Shown here: positions 5,076-11,080 of the stretch, in pieces | Layout: every line of letters starts with the position of its first letter | Position numbering within the stretch: the first letter of the stretch is position 1 | NCBI GenBank assembly: GCA_035627675.1 | Contig: DASPLH010000041.1 | Span: 1-11,080, forward strand | DNA: 11,080 nt | Direction: 5' to 3' | Source: DASPLH01 sp035627675 | GTDB taxonomy: Bacteria > Acidobacteriota > Terriglobia > Terriglobales > Acidobacteriaceae | The notes under the pieces: generated by a model | The model's input: the letters and a program-made list of their open reading frames with translations, nothing else | Told to the model about the DNA's origin: nothing | Databases searched by the model: none | Position numbers and translations under genes: made by a program

Positions 5076-6026
5076 CTATGCTCCGACCGGTTGCTTGCTT
5101 CGTACCGGTACGGGCGTGAACCAGTTGAAGCGGTCTTCCTTGCGGCCTTCGACGATGTTGAAGAACTCGGTCTTGATCGCTTTCGTGACCTTGCCGATCT
5201 TGCCGTTCGCGACCTGGATCTTGTCCACCGAGCGGATCGGGGTGACTTCGGCGGCGGTACCGGTGAAGAACACTTCGTCTGCGAGATACAGCATCTCGCG
5301 CGGAATGATCTGTTCGACGACTTCGATGTCCATGTCGCGCGCCAGCTGGATCACCGAGTCGCGCGTGATGCCCGGCAGCACGGAGTTGCCCAGCGGAGCC
5401 GTCAGCAGCTTGCCGTTGCGCACGAGGAAGAGGTTCTCGCCCGAACCCTCGCTGACGTAGCCATTGGCGTCCAGCGCGATGCCCTCGACGTAGCCGTTGA
5501 CGATGGCCTCCATCTTGATGAGCTGCGAGTTCATGTAATTGGCGCCGGCCTTGGCCATGGCGGGCATCGTGTTCGGCGCGTTGCGAGTCCAGGAACTGAC
5601 GCAGACGTCCACGCCTTCGTCGGGATCGCCGTGTCCGAGATACTTGCCCCACGGATAGTTGGCGATGTACACCTCGGTGGGCGAGTTGAAGGGATTGACG
5701 CCGATCTCGCCGTAGCCGCGCAGGATGATGGGGCGCACGTAGCACGGCCAGACGCCGTTGCCGCCAACCAGTTCAACCATGCCGTCCACCAACTGCTCGC
5801 GCGTGAAGGTCACCGGGATGCGGTAGATCTTCGCCGAGTCGAGCAGCCGTTGCATGTGTTCATGGGCGCGGAAAATGGCGGGGCCGGAGGGCAGGTTGTA
5901 ACAGCGAATGCCCTCGAACACGGACGAGCCGTAGTTGATGACGTGCGCCATGATGTGCACTTTGGCATCGTTCCAGTCGATGAACTTGCCGTTGTGCCAG
6001 ATCTTTTCGGTTGGTTGAACGGGCAT
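5076..6026 (-). CDS. ilvE: Branched-chain amino acid aminotransferase
   Basis: A 316-residue fold-type IV PLP enzyme that exchanges the amino group between glutamate and the 2-oxo acids of leucine, isoleucine and valine, the last step of their synthesis. The PLP lysine is K159 in MAKAGANYMNSQ. The glutamate contacting the PLP ring nitrogen is E193 in VSEGSGENLF, and the phosphate-binding turn is TGTAAEVTPI (255-264). The N-terminal YGSSVFEGIR (32-41) is the family signature for the substrate pocket. Length is typical. The ATG at 6026 has AAGGAG at 6037-6032, five bases away. It has a long structured leader and a consensus -10 box, and no neighbouring ilv or leu genes. A D-amino-acid transaminase or ADC lyase is less likely given the IlvE-like KAGANY and GYVEGIALD motifs. 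Confidence 0.93.
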   Translation of the reverse strand: MPVQPTEKIWHNGKFIDWNDAKVHIMAHVINYGSSVFEGIRCYNLPSGPAIFRAHEHMQRLLDSAKIYRIPVTFTREQLVDGMVELVGGNGVWPCYVRPIILRGYGEIGVNPFNSPTEVYIANYPWGKYLGHGDPDEGVDVCVSSWTRNAPNTMPAMAKAGANYMNSQLIKMEAIVNGYVEGIALDANGYVSEGSGENLFLVRNGKLLTAPLGNSVLPGITRDSVIQLARDMDIEVVEQIIPREMLYLADEVFFTGTAAEVTPIRSVDKIQVANGKIGKVTKAIKTEFFNIVEGRKEDRFNWFTPVPVRSKQPVGA

Positions 6027-6072
6027 TGGAGCTCCTTGGAGCGAGCGATGGTCGAGCGCCTACCCACCCTCA

Positions 6073-6156
6073 CCTCATGAGCCATGCTCGTGAGGACCCC
6101 GGAGTGCCCGCTGCTGGGAGCCTCTCGCGGCAAACATTCGCCGGCGAGACGCCAGC
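6073..6156 (-). other. Structured leader of ilvE
   Basis: Two hairpins lie in the roughly 150-base untranslated leader. The first has arms CCTCATGAGC (6073-6082) and GCTCGTGAGG (6086-6095) with a 3-base loop; its one mismatched pair is A·C in the ilvE transcript. The second is TCTCG-CGGC (6123-6131) with GCCG-CGAGA (6140-6149) and one bulged base, closed by GCTGG (6113-6117) with CCAGC (6152-6156). There is no T-run and no clear run of Leu, Ile or Val codons, so it is not a classical attenuator. It may be a dispersed repeat rather than a regulator. Confidence 0.4.
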
Positions 6157-6183
6157 CTCGGATGGGGATTCGCTTGACGTTTG

Positions 6184-6189
6184 ATTATA
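6184..6189 (-). promoter_or_regulatory. -10 box for ilvE
   Basis: An exact TATAAT on the minus strand, 158 bases before the ilvE ATG. No good -35 hexamer lies 16-18 bases upstream (the region is GCGCCT-like), and there is no extended TG. Transcription would start near 6177. Confidence 0.45.
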
Positions 6190-6301
6190 AGCGATAGGGA
6201 GGGGCCAGGCGCCAGGTCCTGGATGCGAGGCGCCGAAACGCGCGGGCCGGGCGCGTATCCGAGGACAAGTCGCGGAGCCGCGAGTCGCTAATGCGAAGCC
6301 C

Positions 6302-6350
6302 CGTTTGCGCCGCGCAAACGCCATGGCTTGAAGCAAGCTCGCTTCGCTCG
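6302..6350. repeat. Hairpin cluster next to REP-like copy D
   Basis: Between the ilvE promoter and copy D are a perfect CGTTTGCG (6302-6309)/CGCAAACG (6313-6320) stem, then GCTTG (6326-6330)/CAAGC (6334-6338), then GCTCGCTTCGCTCG (6337-6350). The last, read on the minus strand, contains the GAGCGAAGCGAG core common in REP-like repeats. I see no gene between 6190 and 6410. Confidence 0.55.
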
Positions 6351-6361
6351 GGCGCAACACA

Positions 6362-6403
6362 AGGTGTCTCGACTCGGGCTGAAGCCCTCGCTCGACATGA
6401 CGT
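6362..6403 (-). repeat. REP-like element, copy D (short form)
   Basis: On the minus strand it begins ACGTCATGTCGAGCGAG and ends GAGTCGAGACACCT, matching the ends of copies B and C. Its centre is only a small GGGCT-TC-AGCCC hairpin, so the element is 42 bases rather than 71-76. It abuts the heptamer array that follows the LysM/DUF4015 gene. Confidence 0.65.
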
Positions 6404-6410
6404 TCTCTTA

Positions 6411-6487
6411 TTCTTCACTTCTCACTTTGTACTTCTTAGTTTGGCCTTTCACTTCGCCCTTCACACTTCAAACTTCACACTTCATTT
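6411..6487 (-). repeat. Eleven-unit heptamer array overlapping the lipoprotein-gene stop
   Basis: Exactly 77 bases divide into eleven 7-nt units on the plus strand. The five nearest the gene are TTCGCCC, TTCACAC, TTCAAAC, TTCACAC and TTCATTT; further ones are CTTCTCA, CTTTGTA and CTTCTTA. The stop codon (6482-6484 on the minus strand) lies inside the last unit. Units drift with distance from the gene but the period is not broken. Confidence 0.75.
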
Positions 6488-7921
6488 CGGTTCCGCCTTG
6501 GCCACCGTCTTGCCTGCGAAGTCCTTCACTTCGTCTCCCCGGAAGTACTTCTCTTTCGCGGCCTTCATCATCGGCATGGCGTCGAATGGCTTGGAGTAGT
6601 CGTTGCGCGCGTTCCAGAACAAGAAGCCCACTCCGCCCTTCTCTTTCGACACGCGCACCTGTTTCACGATGTATTCCGGCGAATAGGTCTTCGTCTTCCA
6701 TCCGAACGCCTGGAGCCACGGGCGCAGCACGACGCCGCTGCCGGCCGTGATCTTCTGGAACTTCGCCATCGACTCGCCGATGAAGTGCTCGGGGGCGTCG
6801 CCCGGAAGTTCGTAGCCGTCCATGCCGAAGAAGTGCGAGGGATAGATCATCGGTGACAGGACGTCGCAATGCCTCGCCATCTGCGGGATGTCCTGCCCGG
6901 TGTGCGCCAGGTCCACCGGACGCTGCCACGCCATGACGCCGAAGACGTCGAGCGAGAAGAGCACGCCCATCGGCTTCAGCTCGGCGTGCGCGCGCTCGAG
7001 GAAGCTGGTGATCACCTCGGGACGCTTCCAGCCGGGGTGTGTCTTCTCGAACACGAACTGTGCGTCCTTCTGATCTCCCTCGGCCGGGAAGCGAACGTAG
7101 TCGAACTGGATCTCGTCGGCGCCGTTGGCGGCGGCGAACCTGGCCAGGGCGATGTTGTAGTCCTGCACGTCTTTGTTGGACGGATCGGCCCAGACCAGCT
7201 TTCCGTTCTCCTGCCATGCGTCGCCGCCCCGTCGCGAGCGGATGGCGAGTTCCGGATGCTGCACGGCCAGGCGCTCATCGCGGAAGATCGCGATCCGGGC
7301 GATGGCGTGCATGCCCAGCGAGTGCAGGAACCGCGTGTACTTGGCCAGGTTGCGCAACGGCACGTTCTGCGCCTTGGGAGCCAACGGGTGGTCGAAGACG
7401 ACGCTCAGCGATCCGTCGCTGTCTTTAATGTCGAACACCACGGCATTCCCGCCCGCCTCGCGCCAGCGGCGCACGATCTGCTGTCCGCGCTCGCTCCCGG
7501 CCATGGCGCCGGTGAGGTAAATCGCGCGGGCCTCGAAGTCCCTGGGAAGTGCAACGGGCTTCTCCGTCCAGGGCATGGGGGCGTACTCGGGGATGATGAG
7601 TTCGGCGCCGGGCTTCGGGAAAACGCCTTTCAAGCCGGGGTTAGCGCTGCGAAGCGCCGCCTCGAACTCGCGCGCGGTCAGGTACGTCGTGTTCGGCAGG
7701 TAGCGCCGGACGATTCCCGGAACGCTCTCGCCCTTCGCAACCGTGTGGACTCCGGCAGGACTGGCCTGCTGCGGCGAGGCCGGTGTTCGGCTCGGCAGTG
7801 AAGCAGTGGTTACTAATGGTGACTGTTGCGCAGCAGCCGGCGAGGCCGCGCGCTGACATCCAGCGCATACGGTGAAGAGAAGAGCGAGCGACGCACATAA
7901 CGAGAGGAAACGAGTTTGCAT
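6482..7921 (-). CDS. LysM/DUF4015 glycoside-hydrolase-like lipoprotein
   Basis: A 479-residue exported protein. The N-terminus (MQTRFLSLCASLALLFTVC) is a signal peptide ending in CAGC, so Cys22 is a probable lipidation site although the box is atypical. A Ser/Pro/Ala-rich linker follows. Then comes a LysM-like segment (about 59-112) from HTVAKGESV to GAELIIPE, expected to bind peptidoglycan. From about 130 to 450 is a TIM-barrel domain of the DUF4015 putative glycosyl hydrolase family, with AVVFDIKD (160-167), IQFDYVRFP (271-279) and LSPMIYPSH (355-363). The substrate is unknown; a cell-envelope polysaccharide is a reasonable inference. I chose the ATG at 7921; a TTG two codons upstream would extend it to 7927. 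Neither has a good ribosome binding site. The final codons run into the heptamer array. Confidence 0.83.
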   Translation of the reverse strand: MQTRFLSLCASLALLFTVCAGCQRAASPAAAQQSPLVTTASLPSRTPASPQQASPAGVHTVAKGESVPGIVRRYLPNTTYLTAREFEAALRSANPGLKGVFPKPGAELIIPEYAPMPWTEKPVALPRDFEARAIYLTGAMAGSERGQQIVRRWREAGGNAVVFDIKDSDGSLSVVFDHPLAPKAQNVPLRNLAKYTRFLHSLGMHAIARIAIFRDERLAVQHPELAIRSRRGGDAWQENGKLVWADPSNKDVQDYNIALARFAAANGADEIQFDYVRFPAEGDQKDAQFVFEKTHPGWKRPEVITSFLERAHAELKPMGVLFSLDVFGVMAWQRPVDLAHTGQDIPQMARHCDVLSPMIYPSHFFGMDGYELPGDAPEHFIGESMAKFQKITAGSGVVLRPWLQAFGWKTKTYSPEYIVKQVRVSKEKGGVGFLFWNARNDYSKPFDAMPMMKAAKEKYFRGDEVKDFAGKTVAKAEPK

Positions 7922-8215
7922 GGCCAAGGCAAAATCCAGCTCCGGATTTGCCCGGATAGTACCACGCAGCTTCGCAGCCTTCTCTTCAGGTGTTTACTCG
8001 ACAAGCACTGGAAAACTTGCATGAAGGACGGAAATCAATGCGAGGCGCGTTCTCTGACGCGTATGCCGCATCTAACGGTCTTCTGACTGACGTGGCGTCT
8101 TTAGTCGCCGGTGTTTTAGCGGTAGCAGAAAACCATCGGAACTACGCCGTCCATCTCAGTTAAGGTCTTCGGCAGCGAAGGCCCGGCCCTATCAGCAAGT
8201 GAGTGGCCAGCCATT

Positions 8216-9370
8216 ATGAAAACCGGACTCAACGCGACGCTAGATCCCTCACGCCGCAGCAGCGACGCGCAGGATTTCGATAACCTCCTTCGCAGGAAGA
8301 TCGTCGGTCAAGACCAGGCGGTCGAGAAAGTAACGGAGATCTACCAGATGTTCCTGGCGGGCCTGAACCCGCCCGGACGGCCGGTTGGCAATCTTCTGTT
8401 CCTTGGACCCACGGGATCGGGCAAGACCCGCGTGGTCGAAGCCATGGCGGAATCGCTGTTTGGCGATCCTCGCGCCGTGATCAAGATCGACTGTGCGGAA
8501 TTCCAGCACTCGCACGAGATTGCAAAGCTGATCGGTTCGCCTCCGGGATATCTCGGACACCGCGAAACGCACCCGCTGCTTACCCAGGAAGCGCTGAACC
8601 AGTGGCACACCGACAAATTGAAGCTCTCGCTGCTCCTCTTCGACGAAATCGAGAAGGCCAGCGACGCGCTATGGCAGTTGCTGCTCGGCATTCTCGACAA
8701 AGCTACGCTGACCCTTGGCGACAACCGCCGCGTCGATCTCTCCTCGTGCCTGATCGTGATGACCTCGAACCTCGGCGCCGGCGAGATGAACGAACTCATC
8801 AACGGTGCGATGGGGTTCGCCAAGCGACCGGACCATATCGACAACAAGCTCGACGAGAAGATGGACCGGACCGCCGTCGAGGCGGCACGGCGGAAGTTCT
8901 CGCCCGAGTTCATGAACCGCATCGACAAGATCGTCGTCTTCAAAACGCTGCGGGCGGAGCACCTCGAGAAGATCCTCGAGATCGAACTCGGGATGGTGCA
9001 GCAGCGAATCCTGCAAGCGACGGGAAACAACCAGTTCGTATTCACCTGCACGCCAAAGGTGAAGGAATTCCTGCTCAAGGAAGGCACAGACCCGAAGTAC
9101 GGCGCGCGTCACCTGAAGAGGGCGATTGAGAAGAACGTCGTTTTCCCGCTCGCAAATCTCGTGGCCACCGGACAGGTGAAGCTCGGAGACTTCATCAAGA
9201 TCGACATCTCGGGCGAAGGCGGGATGACCTTCGTGAAAGAGGCCGAGGGAGCGCTGGTGCCCGTGCTGCTGGAGAAGTACGGACCGGAGTTCGCGTCGCA
9301 GCACGCCGCCAAAGCGGGCCGTGGCGTAGGACGCCGCGAAGCATCGGCTTCTCCGCTGCTGGACAAGTAA
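8216..9370 (+). CDS. Compact Clp/Hsp100-type AAA+ ATPase (single ring module)
   Basis: A 384-residue cytoplasmic AAA+ protein matching only the second ATPase module (D2) of ClpA/ClpB/ClpC. Visible are Walker A GPTGSGKT (64-71), the substrate-gripping pore loop GSPPGYLG (107-114, Tyr112), Walker B LLLFDEIEKA (139-148), sensor 1 MTSN (182-185), the arginine finger in FMNRID (232-237) and sensor 2 GARHLKRAIE (296-305). There is no Clp N-domain, first ATPase module, coiled-coil M-domain or ClpX zinc finger. The tripeptide MGF (199-201), just after sensor 1, sits where ClpA has IGL and ClpC has VGF, the loops that dock on ClpP. It may therefore be an unfoldase for ClpP or an independent remodeller. 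The tail after about 365 is low-complexity. No clear ribosome binding site precedes the ATG, which I keep because IVGQDQAVEKV follows at the usual distance. A strong terminator follows; no clp partner is adjacent. The spacer 7928-8215 shows no convincing gene or promoter. Confidence 0.85.
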   Translation: MKTGLNATLDPSRRSSDAQDFDNLLRRKIVGQDQAVEKVTEIYQMFLAGLNPPGRPVGNLLFLGPTGSGKTRVVEAMAESLFGDPRAVIKIDCAEFQHSHEIAKLIGSPPGYLGHRETHPLLTQEALNQWHTDKLKLSLLLFDEIEKASDALWQLLLGILDKATLTLGDNRRVDLSSCLIVMTSNLGAGEMNELINGAMGFAKRPDHIDNKLDEKMDRTAVEAARRKFSPEFMNRIDKIVVFKTLRAEHLEKILEIELGMVQQRILQATGNNQFVFTCTPKVKEFLLKEGTDPKYGARHLKRAIEKNVVFPLANLVATGQVKLGDFIKIDISGEGGMTFVKEAEGALVPVLLEKYGPEFASQHAAKAGRGVGRREASASPLLDK

Positions 9371-9389
9371 GCTTGCAGGTAAGCCGGAG

Positions 9390-9420
9390 GGGTGCCGCGT
9401 CCAAGCGGCACCCTTTTCTT
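9390..9420 (+). terminator. Intrinsic terminator of the Clp-like gene
   Basis: GGGTGCCGC (9390-9398) and GCGGCACCC (9405-9413) form a perfect 9-bp GC-rich stem with a 6-base loop, followed directly by TTTTCTT. It lies 20 bases after the stop codon. Confidence 0.92.
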
Positions 9421-9598
9421 GTGCTGAGGCGGGGGCGCAAAATTGCAGAGTGCATGGACATCGAAAACTGCGGTAGCGTAACCCGGCAGTGCTAGGGTGA
9501 ATCCAAGTTCTCAGGGCCTTCCAGTGGCAACATCACGGGTGGCCCAGGGTTAGCATGTCCAACGCCGTAAAACAGAGCAGCTCCTGGGAGATGAACCG

Positions 9599-11050
9599 AT
9601 GACTCTCCGACCGCCTTTTGTGCGCACTGTGGTACTCACGCTAGTCCTCTCTCTGGGGATTCTGCCCGGCTGCGCCGGCTCGGCATCCGCGCAACACGTC
9701 CGGCAGGACCCGCAGAGCGGGCGAGTGGTTCCCGATCCAGGGAACGTCTCGATGTCGCCGGAGCAGCAGATCGAGCTCGGGCGCAAAGCCGCGGCCGAGG
9801 TCGCGCAGCAATTGCCGGTGCTCCCGGAGAACGATCCTGTCACGCGCTACGTGCAGCAACTTGGACAGCGCCTCGCCTCGAAGGCTCCGGGATACAAGTG
9901 GCCCTATACCTTCCGCGTGGTGAACCAGAAGGAGATCAACGCGTTTGCTCTTCCCGGCGGCCCCATCTTCATCAACGTGGGCACGATCCAGCGAGCGGAT
10001 GAGGCGGAGCTTGCGGGCGTGATGGCGCACGAGATCTCGCACGTGGTCATGCAGCACTCCGCGCGCCAGGCGGGAAAATCGCAGGGGATCCAAATGCTCG
10101 GCGCGCTGGGCACCGTACTGGCCGGTGCCGTGCTGGGCCAGGGAATGGCCGGACAGCTCGCGCAGCTCGGCATTCAGATTGGCGCGGCCGGTGTCGTGAC
10201 CAAGTACTCACGCGAGGCCGAGACCGAAGCGGACCTGGTGGGCGCGCAGATCATGTACGACGCGGGACTGGACCCGTACTCGATGGTCGAGTTCTTCAAC
10301 GTCCTGGCGCAGGAGGGCGGTGGCGGAGGCCCACAGTTCCTGTCGTCGCACCCTAACCCCGGCAACCGCGCTCAGAACGTAGCCAAGGCGGTTCAAAAGT
10401 TCCCGAAGAAGCAGTTCCCTCGCTCGGACAGCCGCGAGTTCGCGGCCATCAAGCCGAAGGTGGACGCGATGCGCCCGCCCTCAGCCGAGGAGATCGCCAA
10501 GCGGCAGAAGCAGTCCGGCGGAGCACAGATTCCGGTCAGCCGGGACGGCGTGGGCGACGTCATGCCCGCCGGCGGCATGCGCGAACTGAACCAGGGCGGA
10601 TTCCGCATCAGCTACCCGTCCAACTGGGAGGCGATGGGCGACCGCAGCGGAGGTTCCATCGTCATCGCTCCCCCGGCAGGCGTCTCGCAGAACGCCATTG
10701 CCTATGGCGTCTCGATCGACGCCGCACAAGCGGCGAGTGGCCGCGCAAATCTCGACTCGCTGACGAGCCAGATCGTGCAACAGCTCCAGCAGACCAATCC
10801 CGACATGCGTCCGGTTTCGAATCCGCAGCGCATCCGGGTGAACGGAAGGGATGGACGCTCTCTGGACCTGATCTCGAGTTCGCCGCTCCAGAGCCGGGAT
10901 GGCGCATCGGTCAGGGAACGCGACTGGCTGGTAACGGTGAAGCGCGACAATGCGTCGGCGCTCGTGCTGGTGTTCATCGCTCCGGAACCCGATTTCGACC
11001 GGCTGCGCCCGACATTCGAGGAGATGTTGCGAAGCCTGCAAATGCAGTGA
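9599..11050 (+). CDS. M48-family zinc metalloprotease with C-terminal extra domain
   Basis: A 483-residue exported peptidase related to BepA/LoiP/OMA1, which cleave or help fold outer-membrane and periplasmic proteins. The hydrophobic N-terminus (10-24) is a signal sequence; it ends in LPGC at Cys25, a weak lipobox, or alternatively ASA before residue 32. The catalytic HEISH (144-148) supplies His144, Glu145 and His148, and Glu208 in REAETEAD is the third zinc ligand. SSHPNPGNR (249-257) is the usual substrate-groove motif of this branch. A Gly/Ala-rich hydrophobic segment (about 166-200) lies between the two metal motifs and may contact the membrane. Residues from about 330 to the end (GGFRISYPSNWEAM onward) form a separate PsbP/Mog1-like domain instead of the TPR repeats of BepA. 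The start is supported by GGGAG at 9586-9590, eight bases upstream. Confidence 0.9.
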   Translation: MTLRPPFVRTVVLTLVLSLGILPGCAGSASAQHVRQDPQSGRVVPDPGNVSMSPEQQIELGRKAAAEVAQQLPVLPENDPVTRYVQQLGQRLASKAPGYKWPYTFRVVNQKEINAFALPGGPIFINVGTIQRADEAELAGVMAHEISHVVMQHSARQAGKSQGIQMLGALGTVLAGAVLGQGMAGQLAQLGIQIGAAGVVTKYSREAETEADLVGAQIMYDAGLDPYSMVEFFNVLAQEGGGGGPQFLSSHPNPGNRAQNVAKAVQKFPKKQFPRSDSREFAAIKPKVDAMRPPSAEEIAKRQKQSGGAQIPVSRDGVGDVMPAGGMRELNQGGFRISYPSNWEAMGDRSGGSIVIAPPAGVSQNAIAYGVSIDAAQAASGRANLDSLTSQIVQQLQQTNPDMRPVSNPQRIRVNGRDGRSLDLISSSPLQSRDGASVRERDWLVTVKRDNASALVLVFIAPEPDFDRLRPTFEEMLRSLQMQ

Positions 11051-11053
11051 GGC

Positions 11054-11080
11054 AGTTTCGAGTTTCCAGTTTCCAGTTTC
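11054..11080 (+). repeat. Heptamer array (AGTTTCC) at the M48-gene stop, cut by window end
   Basis: Units AGTTTCG, AGTTTCC, AGTTTCC and a partial AGTTTC start 3 bases after the TGA and continue past the window edge. Same unit family and same strand as after pilT and the P450 gene. Confidence 0.8.

Noticed and set aside
4944..6080. 378-codon open frame antisense to ilvE
   Set aside because: It is opposite the full ilvE gene and begins inside an octamer array. The Asp/Val/His/Ala-rich composition is that of a codon shadow.
6076..6138. 20-residue leader peptide (MFAARGSQQRALRGPHEHGS) before ilvE, minus strand
   Set aside because: It has no Leu/Ile/Val-rich control region, no convincing ribosome binding site and no terminator hairpin, so there is no case for attenuation.
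6869..7801. 310-codon open frame antisense to the LysM/DUF4015 gene
   Set aside because: Shadow of a well-supported gene with no motif of its own.
8029..8094. 21-codon frame upstream of the Clp-like gene
   Set aside because: Short, no ribosome binding site, composition unremarkable; expected by chance.
9421..9598. Promoter before the M48 gene
   Set aside because: I tried TTGCAG and TAGGGT as boxes, but neither pairs with a partner at an acceptable spacing.

Overview
The window is GC-rich bacterial chromosome carrying ordinary housekeeping and envelope genes. The mix (PilT, a soil-type cytochrome P450, a DinB-fold protein, a LysM/DUF4015 lipoprotein, an M48 protease, very structured intergenic DNA) suggests a soil bacterium, most likely Acidobacteriota. 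That assignment is inference from gene content and repeat style; there is no rRNA or phylogenetic marker here. No prophage, IS element, CRISPR array or foreign-looking island is visible.

Layout: a signal-peptide protein runs off the left edge (minus). It is followed by a tRNA-Glu(CTC) with its own promoter and terminator, recX and pilT (all minus). A divergent region separates pilT from a cytochrome P450 gene (plus). Next come a DinB-family gene, a branched-chain aminotransferase and a LysM/DUF4015 lipoprotein (all minus), then a compact Clp-type AAA+ ATPase and an M48 metalloprotease with a signal peptide (both plus). The genes are mostly single transcription units with their own spacers. 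I see no convincing multi-gene operon or dedicated pathway. The shared themes are loose: envelope and secreted-protein handling (M48 protease, LysM lipoprotein, PilT) and DNA or protein maintenance (RecX, Clp-like ATPase).

The most unusual feature is in the spacers. Six of the eight complete protein genes have a degenerate short tandem array with a strict 7-nt or 8-nt period within 0 to 6 nt of the stop codon, twice overlapping the stop. The unit differs between genes (AGTTTCG, GATTTTCG/GATTGAGG, AGTGTGA), but the period and the position at the gene 3' end are kept. Of the two genes without an array, the Clp-like gene has a textbook intrinsic terminator and recX is followed by the tRNA promoter. 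Separately, REP-like elements with conserved ends (ACGTCAT..TGAGSGAG ... GAGTCGA..ACCT) and variable hairpin centres occur three times, two of them head to head, with a related palindrome between recX and pilT.
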